A stretch of 64,000 nt of DNA from Methylococcus capsulatus str. Texas = ATCC 19069 (GTDB taxonomy: Bacteria; Pseudomonadota; Gammaproteobacteria; Methylococcales; Methylococcaceae), in assembly GCF_000424685.1 (NCBI RefSeq), contig NZ_AUKJ01000006.1, positions 1-64,000 on the forward strand. Reading direction: 5' to 3'. A program made the translations under genes and the position numbers. Shown piece by piece: positions 1 to 8,441 of this stretch (position 1 is the stretch's first letter; the number at the start of each line of letters is the position of its first letter). The notes below the pieces were generated by a model. It was not told the DNA's origin. It saw only the letters and a program-made list of their open reading frames with translations, and did no database searches.

Positions 1-15
1 CAGGGCTGTTCAATG
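1..15 (+). repeat. Left terminal inverted repeat of the ISAs1-family element
   Basis: CAGGGCTGTTCAATG is inverted at 1166-1180 with two mismatches. It sits at the very first base of the window. Confidence 0.85.
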
Positions 16-60
16 CTGAAAAATTGATGTAAGAAGTCAAGATTTTCAAAGAGGTTCCCG

Positions 61-1165
61 TTGTCCGCCCTGAAACAGGGCCTGCTGGCCATTCCGGATC
101 ATCGCCGTGCCCAGGGGCGGCTGTTCGACCTGCCCCATATGCTGCTGTTCAGCATCTTGGCGATCATGAGCGGCGCGACGTCCTACCGGCGCATTCATCA
201 GTTCCTGCACACCCATCAGGCGGCTTTGAACGCGGCCTTCGGTTGCCGGTGGCGCCGCACGCCGGCTTACAGTTCGATCCGCTATGCCTTGCAGGGCTTG
301 GACGTGCAAGCCCTGGCGCCGCATTTTCGCGCCCATGCCGCGCGCTTGGCCGAAGGGGCGGCGGTGATCGCGCTCGACGGCAAGACCTTGCGCGGCAGCC
401 TGGACCGTTTCGAGGACCGCAAGGCCGCCCAGGTGCTCAGCGCCTTCGCCACCGAAGAGCGGATCGTGCTGGGCCAGACCCTGATCGAGGAGGCGGACAA
501 GGACCATGAAATCCAGGCGGCCCAGCGCCTCATCGAAACCTTGGGGCTGAGCGGGCGGCTCTATACGCTCAATGCCCTCCACCTTCAAAAAAACGGTTGA
601 AACCGTGCTCGCCACCGGCAATCACCTCCTGGTGCAGCTCAAAGGCAATCATCCCAAGCTGCTGGCCGCGGTGCGGACGCTATGCCAGAGCCAACCTCAC
701 GCCGAACAGCACTACACCGTCGACCTGGGCCGGCGCAACCGCATCGAACAGCGCACCGTGCGCCTGTGGCCGCTCCCGCCGGGCAGCGGCACCGACCCCT
801 GGCATGACCACTCCCAGACCGTGATCGAGGGGCAGCGCCAGATCGAAGTTTTCAATCCCTACCACCGCCGCTTCGAGCCCCGCCAGGAATCCCCTGCTTA
901 TTACTTGGCGACCTGCACCGCCTCGGCGGCCACTTTAGCTCAGGTCATCCGCGGCCATTGGGCCATCGAAAACCGCCTTCATCATGTGCTCGATGTCTCC
1001 CTCGGCGAGGACTCCAGCCGCATCCGCCGAAATCCCGGCGTCTTTGCCCTGCTGCGCCACTTCGCCTTGAACCTCTTGCGACATAATGGACAAGCCAACA
1101 TCCGCTCCGCCCTTTACGACAACGCCATCTGCCTCCACCGGCTCTTGGCCTATGACGGTATTTAG
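61..1165 (+). pseudogene. ISAs1-family DDE transposase, frameshifted
   Basis: Two overlapping reading frames (61-600 from a TTG, and 572-1165) together encode one transposase of about 365 residues. The first half has the family N-terminus and the first catalytic Asp in IALDGKTLRGS. The second half has LLVQLKGNHPKLL and the C-terminal region with the expected Glu (SLGEDSSRIRRNPGVFALLRH). The frame breaks at a run of seven A (587-593). With six A the protein would read LQKTVETV without interruption, so one A has been gained. In addition the motif that normally reads DALH in this family reads NALH here, so the second catalytic Asp is Asn. Both defects suggest an inactive copy. Transcriptional slippage on the A run could restore the frame but not the Asp. 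Confidence 0.85.
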
Positions 1166-4100
1166 CGTTGAACAACCCTGGGGCTCGTACACTGCCAACC
1201 TCCTCGGCAACATCCGAAGCCACTTGGCCGGGCTGCAGGGCTACGACGTGATGGCGCTGGAGCTCATCCAGAATGCGGATGACGCGAAAGCAGAGGAGGT
1301 CGTATTCGACATCACGGACGACGGCTTGCTTGTGCGCAACAGCGGCCAGTTCACCTATTGCGGAGATCTGAACAAGCCGTGCGCCTTTCTCTCCAAGGGC
1401 AACTACAAGTGCGATTACCACCGCATCACGGATGTCGGCAGCGGCGGAAAATTGTCGCGCGGCGAGAATATCGGCCGCTTTGGCATCGGCTTCGTATCCA
1501 CCTATCAGGTGACGGACCATCCCGAGATCCGTTCTTCCGGCATCAAGCTGACGCTTTACCCCGAGCGGGGGCAATGGTTCATCGAGGCATTCGAAGAGCC
1601 AGATGGGACGACTTTCTTTCTACCCTGGGCGAGTAATCCCAACACTGAGGCGCGGCTCGCGCTTGGAATCTCCCACGTCAGCCCCACCCACATCGATCAG
1701 CTAGCCGAGGATTTCCAAACGGTTCTTCGCAAGAGCCTGCTGTTTCTTCGCCACGTTCGGAAGGCTGAGATACGGCGAAATGGCCAACTCCTGCTGGCCT
1801 GCGATCTGGACAGAAGCGAAGGCTCGGAACTCATAGTCAGTTTCAGGCCCAGCGGTGCCGTTGAGCAATGGCACATTCTTCGTGCCGACGCAGTGGAGGC
1901 GGCCCAGCGCCTTTACGCGATACACCCTCGGCTGGAAACGCTTCATCGAAGCACCAATATCAGCATTGGTCTGCGAATTGATCCCGAACCACTGACAGAG
2001 GGGCTGCTCTACGCGTTCTTGCCCACCGAACAGTCCACCGGGCTTCCTCTGCACCTCAACGCGGACTTTTTCCCCGAGTCTGATCGCAAAGCGGTGATCT
2101 TCGCCGGACATCAACACGAGCAGGCGTGGAATGAGATGCTCATCGACGCCGCCGCCGCCGAGCTGGCCAGGGACCCCGAAGGACTGCTGCAAATGCTCGG
2201 TCCCGTCCAGTTGTGGCAGATCCTCGGTCGGGCCTACGACCTCACCTTCAAGCCGGCGGGACACCCCGCTTGCTTCAAGCGGTTCTGGGAGCGCCTGAAG
2301 GTCACTGCGACACAAGCACGGATTGCGGAGGCACAGGACGGCAGCCTTCAGCAACCTAGTGGCGTGTTTATTCCTCGCACTAACCTGAATGAACATCAGG
2401 CAAAGGCATTGCTTGAGGTGGGCGGCAGACTCGTTGCCGAGGAACTGCGACCATTTCAAACGGCGATGAACCAGTTAGGCGCGCCGATTCTGACGCTTGA
2501 ACGGCTCGTTGTGCTGATGGAATCAGCAATGGCAAAACAGGTGGCGGGAGCAACGGAAGTCGACCAGGAAAGACTGGAACATTTTCACCGCCCGCTCTGG
2601 AGCATCATCAACGACCTTATTCCAGATGCGGGAGCGAGCAACCCCAGCACGAATCCAGCGGTGCAACGACTGTTGGAGTTGCCCTTTGTCGTCACCGAGG
2701 CTCTTTTCGCGGTAACGATCAACCAGTCCCACACGGTACCTAAAGGTCTGGATGCAGGCCGTATTACGGCATTGCTGCCGAAACTCGCGATTGCTTCCAG
2801 CCTGCTCGCAGGATTTCCGAAAATCACCCGACTGATAAAGCAACTCAGTCTTGGCGCGGTGGTGTCTCACATCGGTGAGATGTGCAAATCCGAACCGATC
2901 GAGGATGTCATACCTGTTACCCCAAAGGAGCTGCGCGATCTCTACTCACTATTTGCTGATCTGGACCACCAAGGCGACGTAGAAAAGACGGTTTATCAGC
3001 AACTGCGCGGCCTGCCTATATGGCAATCAAGCCGCGGGCTCGTCGAAGCCACCCAAGCGTTTCTGCCGGGTAACTTCACTGATCCCACCGGCCATGCCGA
3101 TTTGCTGGACGTCTCTGTCCTGACGGAATCGGCCAGAGATTTCCTGACGAGCAAACTGGGTGTGCAGACGCAGACGATCGAGGCTTTTGTACAGACCGTG
3201 TTGCCGACGTTTTTTGATAACGACGGTCCGCTGGATGCAAGCAAGTACACGCGGCTCATCAGCGAGCTCGCCAATCACCCGACGCTCGTAAACGACGATG
3301 ACATACGTCGGTTGCTGGGATCGCTTCCGATCGTGCCTACGCAGGATGGAGGCTGGTCGCGCCCGGTCAATACGTACCGCCGCACTGACGACCTTGTGAA
3401 GGTTCTCGGAGACGCGCTCCACCTCTGGCTGGATGCTAGCCGCATTCCGAATGCGCCATCAGTGCATACGTTCATCGACAGCCTGGGCATCCTACGGTCA
3501 CCGACTGCCAGACACCTGGTCGATCGGATGCTGTCCATCGCCGAGAAGTATATGCCGACAGAGGACGCAAAGCGTGCGAGCAGCGAGGCGTTCTATGTTC
3601 TCTGCGACAACTACGAAGAATGGAAAGAGAAAAAGTCTTTTCAGGATGCCATTGCGGGTCTTCGACAGGCCGCCTGTTTTCCCGCAGATGGCGATTCCGA
3701 AGAGTGGCACACAACAGATTCTCTCTATGCGCCTTACCGTGCCGACGCATTCCAATCTCAAGCCAACATCCTTGACTTCCGAAACACGGCACGACTGAAA
3801 ACCGAGTTGTTGGAGGAGCTTGGTGTTTCCATCAACCCGGAGACCCAGCTCGTCATCGCCCATCTAAAGCACTGCGTCACGACGGGCGTGCAGCCCCACG
3901 TCTCGACGTATCAGGTGTTGAACGAGCGCGCTCAACGATCAGACCCGCTCATTGCAACTCTCGCTGGCTCGCGATGCATTTATGTCGAAAGCCAAAAGAC
4001 ATTCGTTCGTCCGAACCAGCTGTACTGGGTGCCACAGCAACTTGGGCGCTATGCGTACACCATTCCGGGCAACTACGAGTCGTTTAAACCGCTTTTTGAT

Positions 4101-5942
4101 GCAATTGGAGTGAAGAGTGCGCCAGACGGTCGGGATTTCGTCGACATCCTGCTTGATATCGTTGGCGAATACTTCGAGCAGTCCAAGCCACTGACAGGTT
4201 CAGACCGCGCGGTCTATGAGGTCTGCCTAGCCAATGTTGCTACCGCCCATGAACATGAGGAGCTGACACCATCTGACCTGCAACGACTGCAAGAGGCACC
4301 AACCATCTTGAACCTACAGGGCCGGCTCACTCATCCGGACGAGGTCCTGCTCCAGGATAGCGAGTGGCATGCCGGATTCTTCGGCGGAGAACTCGACCAA
4401 GCCTTGTGCAAGCCCGTCCCTGAACTTTGGCCATTCGTGGAAGAAGTCGGTGTCAGACGGCTGAGTGAGAGTGCGCAGGTTGCACTTGAATTCGTCGATG
4501 GCCCGCAGGTCGACGAAACCCAGCTCGCCGAAAAGCTGATGGACAGGATGGACATCCTCGCCCGTTTGCTTCATGACAAACCAACAACTGTTAGAAAGAA
4601 GATTCGGAGCGCTCTTTCGACACTGACAGCCGTCAGCCACGACGTTGTTCGCATTCAAGCGTCTGTCCACGTTGGAGGGGATCAGGCATTCGCGCCTCCA
4701 ACGCCGGCGCAGGCGTTCTACGACATCGAGAATGGGCGCTTGATTCTCGCCCGCCCGGTGGGCGATCGGAGTTGGGCACACGTCCTCAATGCGTTGTTCC
4801 ACCAACTGATGCCAGAGGAGTCAGGCAGCGAAATCTCAAAGCTGACGCTAAGCGTTCGTCCTCTCATGGGGATGGCGGTGGAAGAAGCACATCGCGAATT
4901 GAGTGATGCCGGTATTCCCTACCTAGATGCAGAGCCTGGGAACGGGAACCCGGAAGACCTGACGTCGCCGGACCTCGATGAGATGGGCGGAACCGCGGAG
5001 CCAGACAACCACGAGGAAACCGGGGCAGCATCTACCTCCGTTGATGATTCTGGCGAACAGGCCGACGGCGCTCCTGGGGTCCCTCATGGAAAGCGGCAAC
5101 GTGATATGTCAGAGCCCTCAACGGGAGGAGAGCCAGCAGAGCAACCTGGGCGTGAGGCGGAATCTGGCGGCCCACGCCGTGGTGTTACCGGCCGCGATGG
5201 CTCGGAAACTGGCGGCGGCAGCAACAAGGGCTCCGGTGCAGGCGAGCGACGCGCGAAGAAGCCACGCCCCAAGCACAAGGAACAATGGGACCGACGCCTG
5301 CTTTCCTATGTTCGGCAAAGGCAAGAGGAGTCTTCGGACGCTGGCAGTCAGGACGAGCCCTCCGAGCACAACTTGGCGGTCGAGGTTGGGGCTCGCGAGG
5401 CGGTATGCGCCTACGAAAAGGAGCGCGGTCGCGTGCCGGAACAGATGGCGCAAACCCACCCTGGATACGACATCATCAGCCGCAATCCCCTTACTGGCGA
5501 AGACCGGTTTATCGAAGTGAAGGGCGTCGATGGAGAGTGGAACCAAACCGGTGTCGGTCTATCCCGGCTCCAGTTCAGCAATGCTCAAGACTACGGAGAT
5601 CGCTACTGGTTGTACGTCGTCGAATTCGTTTCCGACCCCGAGCACATTCGCGTCCATCCCATTCGAAGCCCGGCAACCCAAGTTACTGCCTTCATGTTCG
5701 ACGGCAACTGGCGGGACGCGGTAACAGAGGAGCGAGCAGACCCTTCCGCACGATTCATCCCCGGCGCACGGATACAGCATCAGGACATGGGGTGTGGAGA
5801 AATTCGAGATGTGGTCACTCGTGGCAACACCAAGCTGCTTACGATCCTGTTTGATGGTAAGTCGCAGGCGACCCCCCATGTGACTTTGAACTTGCACCGC
5901 ATGCGTATTCTGGAAGATCCCGATGACGACAATGATTCCTGA
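1152..5942 (+). CDS. Sacsin-like GHKL ATPase with C-terminal DUF3883 domain, candidate defence protein
   Basis: About 1596 residues from the ATG at 1152. The N-terminus is a GHKL/Hsp90-type ATPase fold: ALELIQNADDA (E37, N41, D44) is the Mg/ATP-binding helix and GRFGIGF (108-114) the ATP-lid glycine motif. A long central region without recognised motifs follows, then a Gly/Glu/Ser-rich, probably disordered linker (about 1270-1405). After it comes a DUF3883 (NO VEIN C-terminal) domain with GYDI near 1438 and FIEVKG near 1453, which resembles the D...ExK core of PD-(D/E)XK nucleases. The last 70 residues (PGARIQHQDMGCGEI...) look like the Tudor-type tail of PcrA/UvrD. The first ten codons come from the IS, so the native start is lost and an IS-borne ATG (or the GHKL-upstream ATG at 1086) must serve. 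The stop overlaps the next gene by 20 bases. The role in defence is inferred from the domains and the neighbour. Confidence 0.8.
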   Translation: MTVFSVEQPWGSYTANLLGNIRSHLAGLQGYDVMALELIQNADDAKAEEVVFDITDDGLLVRNSGQFTYCGDLNKPCAFLSKGNYKCDYHRITDVGSGGKLSRGENIGRFGIGFVSTYQVTDHPEIRSSGIKLTLYPERGQWFIEAFEEPDGTTFFLPWASNPNTEARLALGISHVSPTHIDQLAEDFQTVLRKSLLFLRHVRKAEIRRNGQLLLACDLDRSEGSELIVSFRPSGAVEQWHILRADAVEAAQRLYAIHPRLETLHRSTNISIGLRIDPEPLTEGLLYAFLPTEQSTGLPLHLNADFFPESDRKAVIFAGHQHEQAWNEMLIDAAAAELARDPEGLLQMLGPVQLWQILGRAYDLTFKPAGHPACFKRFWERLKVTATQARIAEAQDGSLQQPSGVFIPRTNLNEHQAKALLEVGGRLVAEELRPFQTAMNQLGAPILTLERLVVLMESAMAKQVAGATEVDQERLEHFHRPLWSIINDLIPDAGASNPSTNPAVQRLLELPFVVTEALFAVTINQSHTVPKGLDAGRITALLPKLAIASSLLAGFPKITRLIKQLSLGAVVSHIGEMCKSEPIEDVIPVTPKELRDLYSLFADLDHQGDVEKTVYQQLRGLPIWQSSRGLVEATQAFLPGNFTDPTGHADLLDVSVLTESARDFLTSKLGVQTQTIEAFVQTVLPTFFDNDGPLDASKYTRLISELANHPTLVNDDDIRRLLGSLPIVPTQDGGWSRPVNTYRRTDDLVKVLGDALHLWLDASRIPNAPSVHTFIDSLGILRSPTARHLVDRMLSIAEKYMPTEDAKRASSEAFYVLCDNYEEWKEKKSFQDAIAGLRQAACFPADGDSEEWHTTDSLYAPYRADAFQSQANILDFRNTARLKTELLEELGVSINPETQLVIAHLKHCVTTGVQPHVSTYQVLNERAQRSDPLIATLAGSRCIYVESQKTFVRPNQLYWVPQQLGRYAYTIPGNYESFKPLFDAIGVKSAPDGRDFVDILLDIVGEYFEQSKPLTGSDRAVYEVCLANVATAHEHEELTPSDLQRLQEAPTILNLQGRLTHPDEVLLQDSEWHAGFFGGELDQALCKPVPELWPFVEEVGVRRLSESAQVALEFVDGPQVDETQLAEKLMDRMDILARLLHDKPTTVRKKIRSALSTLTAVSHDVVRIQASVHVGGDQAFAPPTPAQAFYDIENGRLILARPVGDRSWAHVLNALFHQLMPEESGSEISKLTLSVRPLMGMAVEEAHRELSDAGIPYLDAEPGNGNPEDLTSPDLDEMGGTAEPDNHEETGAASTSVDDSGEQADGAPGVPHGKRQRDMSEPSTGGEPAEQPGREAESGGPRRGVTGRDGSETGGGSNKGSGAGERRAKKPRPKHKEQWDRRLLSYVRQRQEESSDAGSQDEPSEHNLAVEVGAREAVCAYEKERGRVPEQMAQTHPGYDIISRNPLTGEDRFIEVKGVDGEWNQTGVGLSRLQFSNAQDYGDRYWLYVVEFVSDPEHIRVHPIRSPATQVTAFMFDGNWRDAVTEERADPSARFIPGARIQHQDMGCGEIRDVVTRGNTKLLTILFDGKSQATPHVTLNLHRMRILEDPDDDNDS
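1166..1180 (-). repeat. Right terminal inverted repeat of the ISAs1-family element
   Basis: Reverse complement CAGGGTTGTTCAACG matches the left end at 13 of 15 bases. These bases are also read as codons of the downstream ATPase gene (residues about 5-10 from the ATG at 1152). Confidence 0.85.
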
Positions 5943-7647
5943 GCTTTCTGAAGCGCAGCTCAATGAGCTGCCATCACAGGCCGAGGCGAAGGTGTATCGG
6001 GCTCTGAGGGACAAACTACCGCAGGATTACGTCGTCTTTTTTCAGGTCGGGTGGATACTGCGACGAGAGGAAGAGCAAGCGAGGGATGGGGAAACCGACT
6101 TCCTAGTTTGCCATCCCGAACACGGCTATCTCTGCATTGAAGTAAAAGGCGGCGGCGTCGGATTTGATGCGAGCACGGGTAATTGGTTTTCTGTAGACCG
6201 CCATCAGCAGAAGCACCCCATCAACAACCCGATTAGCCAGGCGCTAAAGGCAAAGTACTCGATTCGCTCAAAGCTGAACGAGCACCCACGGTGGCGCGAC
6301 CTTGGTCTCGGGAATGTGCTTCGAGGCCACACAGTCTTCTTTCCCGACGTGGGTGACACTAATGTACTGAGTCGACCGGACATGCCCGGAGCCTTGATTG
6401 GCTCTGCCAGGTCTCTTCAAGATCCGAAGTCGTGGATCGATGGGGTCTTTGCCTACTGGGGCAACGACGCCGGAAGCTTTACACCGATAGGACGCCGTGG
6501 AATCGACGTAGTCCGCGAAGTGTTTGCGAGATCCTTTGTCGTCGCTCCGCTGGTCGCGTCGCGGCTTGCCGATCAGGAGGCACGCAGACTGGTGCTCACG
6601 AAAGACCAGATGCGAGTTCTTGACTTCCTGCGCTCACATCGAAGAGCCGCAGTCAGCGGTGGTGCGGGTACAGGCAAGACCGTTTTGGCGCTTGAAAAGG
6701 CCCGCCGCCTCGCCTCAGAGGGTTTCAAGACATTGCTCACTTGCTACAACAGGCAGTTGGCCGATCACTTGTCGAGTACGTGTGCTGGTACGAGCAACCT
6801 GGACGTAATGAGCTTCCATCAGCTTTGCTATCGACAGGTCGAAAAGGCCAATCACGTCTCGGGCCGAAATCTTGTTGCAGAGGCGAAGGTGACGTACCCC
6901 GGCAAGGATCTCTACGACGTACAGCTGCCCAACGCATTTGCGTATTCTCTGGAGGTCCTTCCCGATCGTTATGACGCAATCGTTTGTGACGAGGGGCAGG
7001 ATTTCCATGAAGAGTTCTGGGTCCCGCTTGAGCTCCTGCTGTCGGACTATGAAAGCGCGCCGCTATACGTCTTCTACGATGACAACCAGAATATTTACGC
7101 GCGCGCTGGCACCTTCCCGATACGCGAAGAGCCGTTCACGCTGACAAACAACTGCAGGAACACCGCGCCGATTCATGTGGCTGCGTACAAGCACTACAAG
7201 GGGGTACCGGTCAGCCCTCCTGATATCGAAGGGGACGAAGTGCTGTTCGAAGCGTCGCCCGGGCGTGATGCCCAGGCTGCAAAGATCAATGCGCGGATCG
7301 TTGACCTCGTCGCTCGCCAAGGTGTTTCCGCAGGAGATATCACGGTATTGATTGCCGATGCGCTGCGTAAGGCCGATTACTACGCGGCTTTAAGGCGACT
7401 GCCCCTACCGAAGCCGGCGACCTGGTTGGAGGAAGGCATCCGCGCCAACGACACCGTCCTGATCGACACGATTCAGCGCTTCAAAGGACTCGAGTCTCCG
7501 ATTGTGATTCTTTGGGGTCTGGACACCATCGATTTGACGCGTAGCGAGGAGCTGCTCTATGTCGGCATGAGCAGGGCAAAATCGCTCCTGATCGTTGTCG
7601 GGACAGCCGCAACTTGCGCGGCCTTCCGAGGAGAACCGGAAAATTGA
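5923..7647 (+). CDS. NERD-domain nuclease fused to UvrD-type SF1 helicase
   Basis: 574 residues starting inside the end of the upstream ATPase gene (20-base overlap, so translation is probably coupled). Residues about 18-200 form a NERD (nuclease-related) domain: E22 in AEAKVY, then GETDFLV and YLCIEVKGG give the E...D...ExK core. The helicase follows: Walker A GGAGTGKTVLA near 246, Walker B with DEGQDF near 350, motif IV NNCRNTAPI, motif V IDTIQRFKGLE and motif VI LYVGMSRAKS. NERD-helicase fusions are known from plasmids and from phage-interference proteins. Here the enzyme would unwind and cut DNA, possibly gated by the GHKL partner. An internal ATG at 5932 is an alternative start. By eye, base composition is less GC-rich than the housekeeping genes further right, which fits transfer. 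Confidence 0.82.
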   Translation: MTTMIPELSEAQLNELPSQAEAKVYRALRDKLPQDYVVFFQVGWILRREEEQARDGETDFLVCHPEHGYLCIEVKGGGVGFDASTGNWFSVDRHQQKHPINNPISQALKAKYSIRSKLNEHPRWRDLGLGNVLRGHTVFFPDVGDTNVLSRPDMPGALIGSARSLQDPKSWIDGVFAYWGNDAGSFTPIGRRGIDVVREVFARSFVVAPLVASRLADQEARRLVLTKDQMRVLDFLRSHRRAAVSGGAGTGKTVLALEKARRLASEGFKTLLTCYNRQLADHLSSTCAGTSNLDVMSFHQLCYRQVEKANHVSGRNLVAEAKVTYPGKDLYDVQLPNAFAYSLEVLPDRYDAIVCDEGQDFHEEFWVPLELLLSDYESAPLYVFYDDNQNIYARAGTFPIREEPFTLTNNCRNTAPIHVAAYKHYKGVPVSPPDIEGDEVLFEASPGRDAQAAKINARIVDLVARQGVSAGDITVLIADALRKADYYAALRRLPLPKPATWLEEGIRANDTVLIDTIQRFKGLESPIVILWGLDTIDLTRSEELLYVGMSRAKSLLIVVGTAATCAAFRGEPEN

Positions 7648-7689
7648 ATACCCATCTTTTTGAGCCGCGGTTTCAAGTTCCAAGTGCAA

Positions 7690-8056
7690 CGGAATTGATG
7701 ATGGTAGACCAATACGCTTGGAAGTCTAATGAGCCCTCTGGTAGGAATAGCTCGGCGGGGGACTTCCAGGCCAAGGACTTGCGGGGTTTAGCGTTGTGGA
7801 AAAAGGCAATGGCATCAAGCTGTTCCTGGGGTAGACACTCAGGTCCATGCCCTTGGGCAAGTCGCGTCGCAGCAACCCATTGGTGTTCTCGTTGATGCCG
7901 CGTTCCCGCGGACTGTAGGGATGGGCAAAGAAGACTTTGATGCCGGTGCTCTGGGTCAGCCCCTGGTGGTGCGCCATCCCCTTGCCGTTGTCGTAGGTCA
8001 TAGTCAAGTCCAATATTTGCTGTAAATCTGCTCCGAGCCGGTTGATGACGATTGGG
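7690..8056 (-). pseudogene. IS30-family transposase remnant, truncated and frameshifted
   Basis: On the minus strand the frame reads RLGADLQQILDLTMTYDNGK, then HPYSPRERGINENTNGLLRR and LPKGMDLSVYP, the characteristic C-terminal half of IS30 transposases (catalytic Asp in TYDNG, Glu in NENTNG). Near 7835 the frame shifts by one base and continues as QEQLDAIAFFHNAKPRKSL and WKSPAELFLPE. The N-terminal half and the inverted repeats are gone. It abuts an IS256 remnant. It is a dead fossil downstream of the ATPase/helicase pair. Confidence 0.82.
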
Positions 8057-8058
8057 TT

Positions 8059-8298
8059 TCAGCCCGGGAGGGCAACGACGTTGTTGCCCTCCCGGGCGGC
8101 GGCGCAGGCGGCCGCCCATTCGTGATACTCCTGCATGTCCAGATACTTCGATTCCAGCCAGCTCTCATTCTGTTCGGCCAGCAGGGCACCGATCAGCACG
8201 GTGCGCATCAGGACGCGGTCTTCCTGCCGGCTCTGGATGAACAGGGCATCGGCCAGCACGAACGGGTACTCGCTTTCCAGCCGCCGTTCGTTGAAAGA
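8059..8298 (-). pseudogene. IS256-family transposase remnant with internal deletion
   Basis: A minus-strand frame carries ESEYPFVLADALFIQSRQED, which matches the catalytic-core region of IS256 (mutator-type) transposases. It then jumps directly to what looks like their C-terminal tail (LIGALLAEQNESWLESKYLD, then MQEYHEWAAA). The middle of the transposase is missing, so this seems to be an internally deleted copy. The longer open frame up to 8451 has upstream codons with no resemblance to a transposase and is not counted. Confidence 0.6.
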
Positions 8299-8382
8299 AT
8301 TGCGGGGGGACACTCTTACGGTGTCCGCTTGACGGGAAGGCTTACAACCGGACCGAAGAATGTCGTCACATTTCAACACGTC

Positions 8383-8411
8383 TTGACCAATTGTATTTAC
8401 ATGAATAATAT
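8383..8411 (+). promoter_or_regulatory. Sigma-70 promoter of the tetR-VOC-monooxygenase cassette
   Basis: TTGACC (8383-8388) and TAATAT (8406-8411) are separated by exactly 17 bases, close to consensus, in an AT-rich patch that stands out from the surroundings. Transcription would begin near 8418, leaving a leader of about 24 bases before the TetR start at 8442. A TetR operator probably overlaps it, but no convincing palindrome is visible. Confidence 0.75.
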
Positions 8412-8441
8412 CAATTACCGACAGACACACCAAATAGCACA

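Larger units (their letters stand above)
1..1180 (+). mobile_element. ISAs1-family insertion sequence, complete at both ends
   Basis: The first 15 bases (CAGGGCTGTTCAATG) and the reverse complement of 1166-1180 (CAGGGTTGTTCAACG) agree at 13 of 15 positions, so the window begins exactly at the left end of an insertion sequence of about 1.18 kb. It contains one transposase gene reading rightward. Size, CAGGG ends and transposase type fit the ISAs1 family, which usually makes 8-10 bp target duplications. The left flank is outside the window, so the duplication cannot be tested. The right end falls inside the start of the large ATPase gene that follows. The transposase is frameshifted, so the copy is probably not autonomous. 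Confidence 0.88.

Noticed and set aside
588-594. A-AAA-AAC heptamer in frame in the transposase, as for programmed -1 frameshifting
   Set aside because: The second half of the transposase lies in the +1 frame; a -1 slip leads into a meaningless frame. A single-base insertion explains the data better.
1086-1151. ATG at 1086 as the start of the large ATPase
   Set aside because: These codons lie wholly inside the transposase coding region in another frame and resemble no ATPase N-terminus; the ATG at 1152 is closer to the conserved domain, though the native start is lost anyway.
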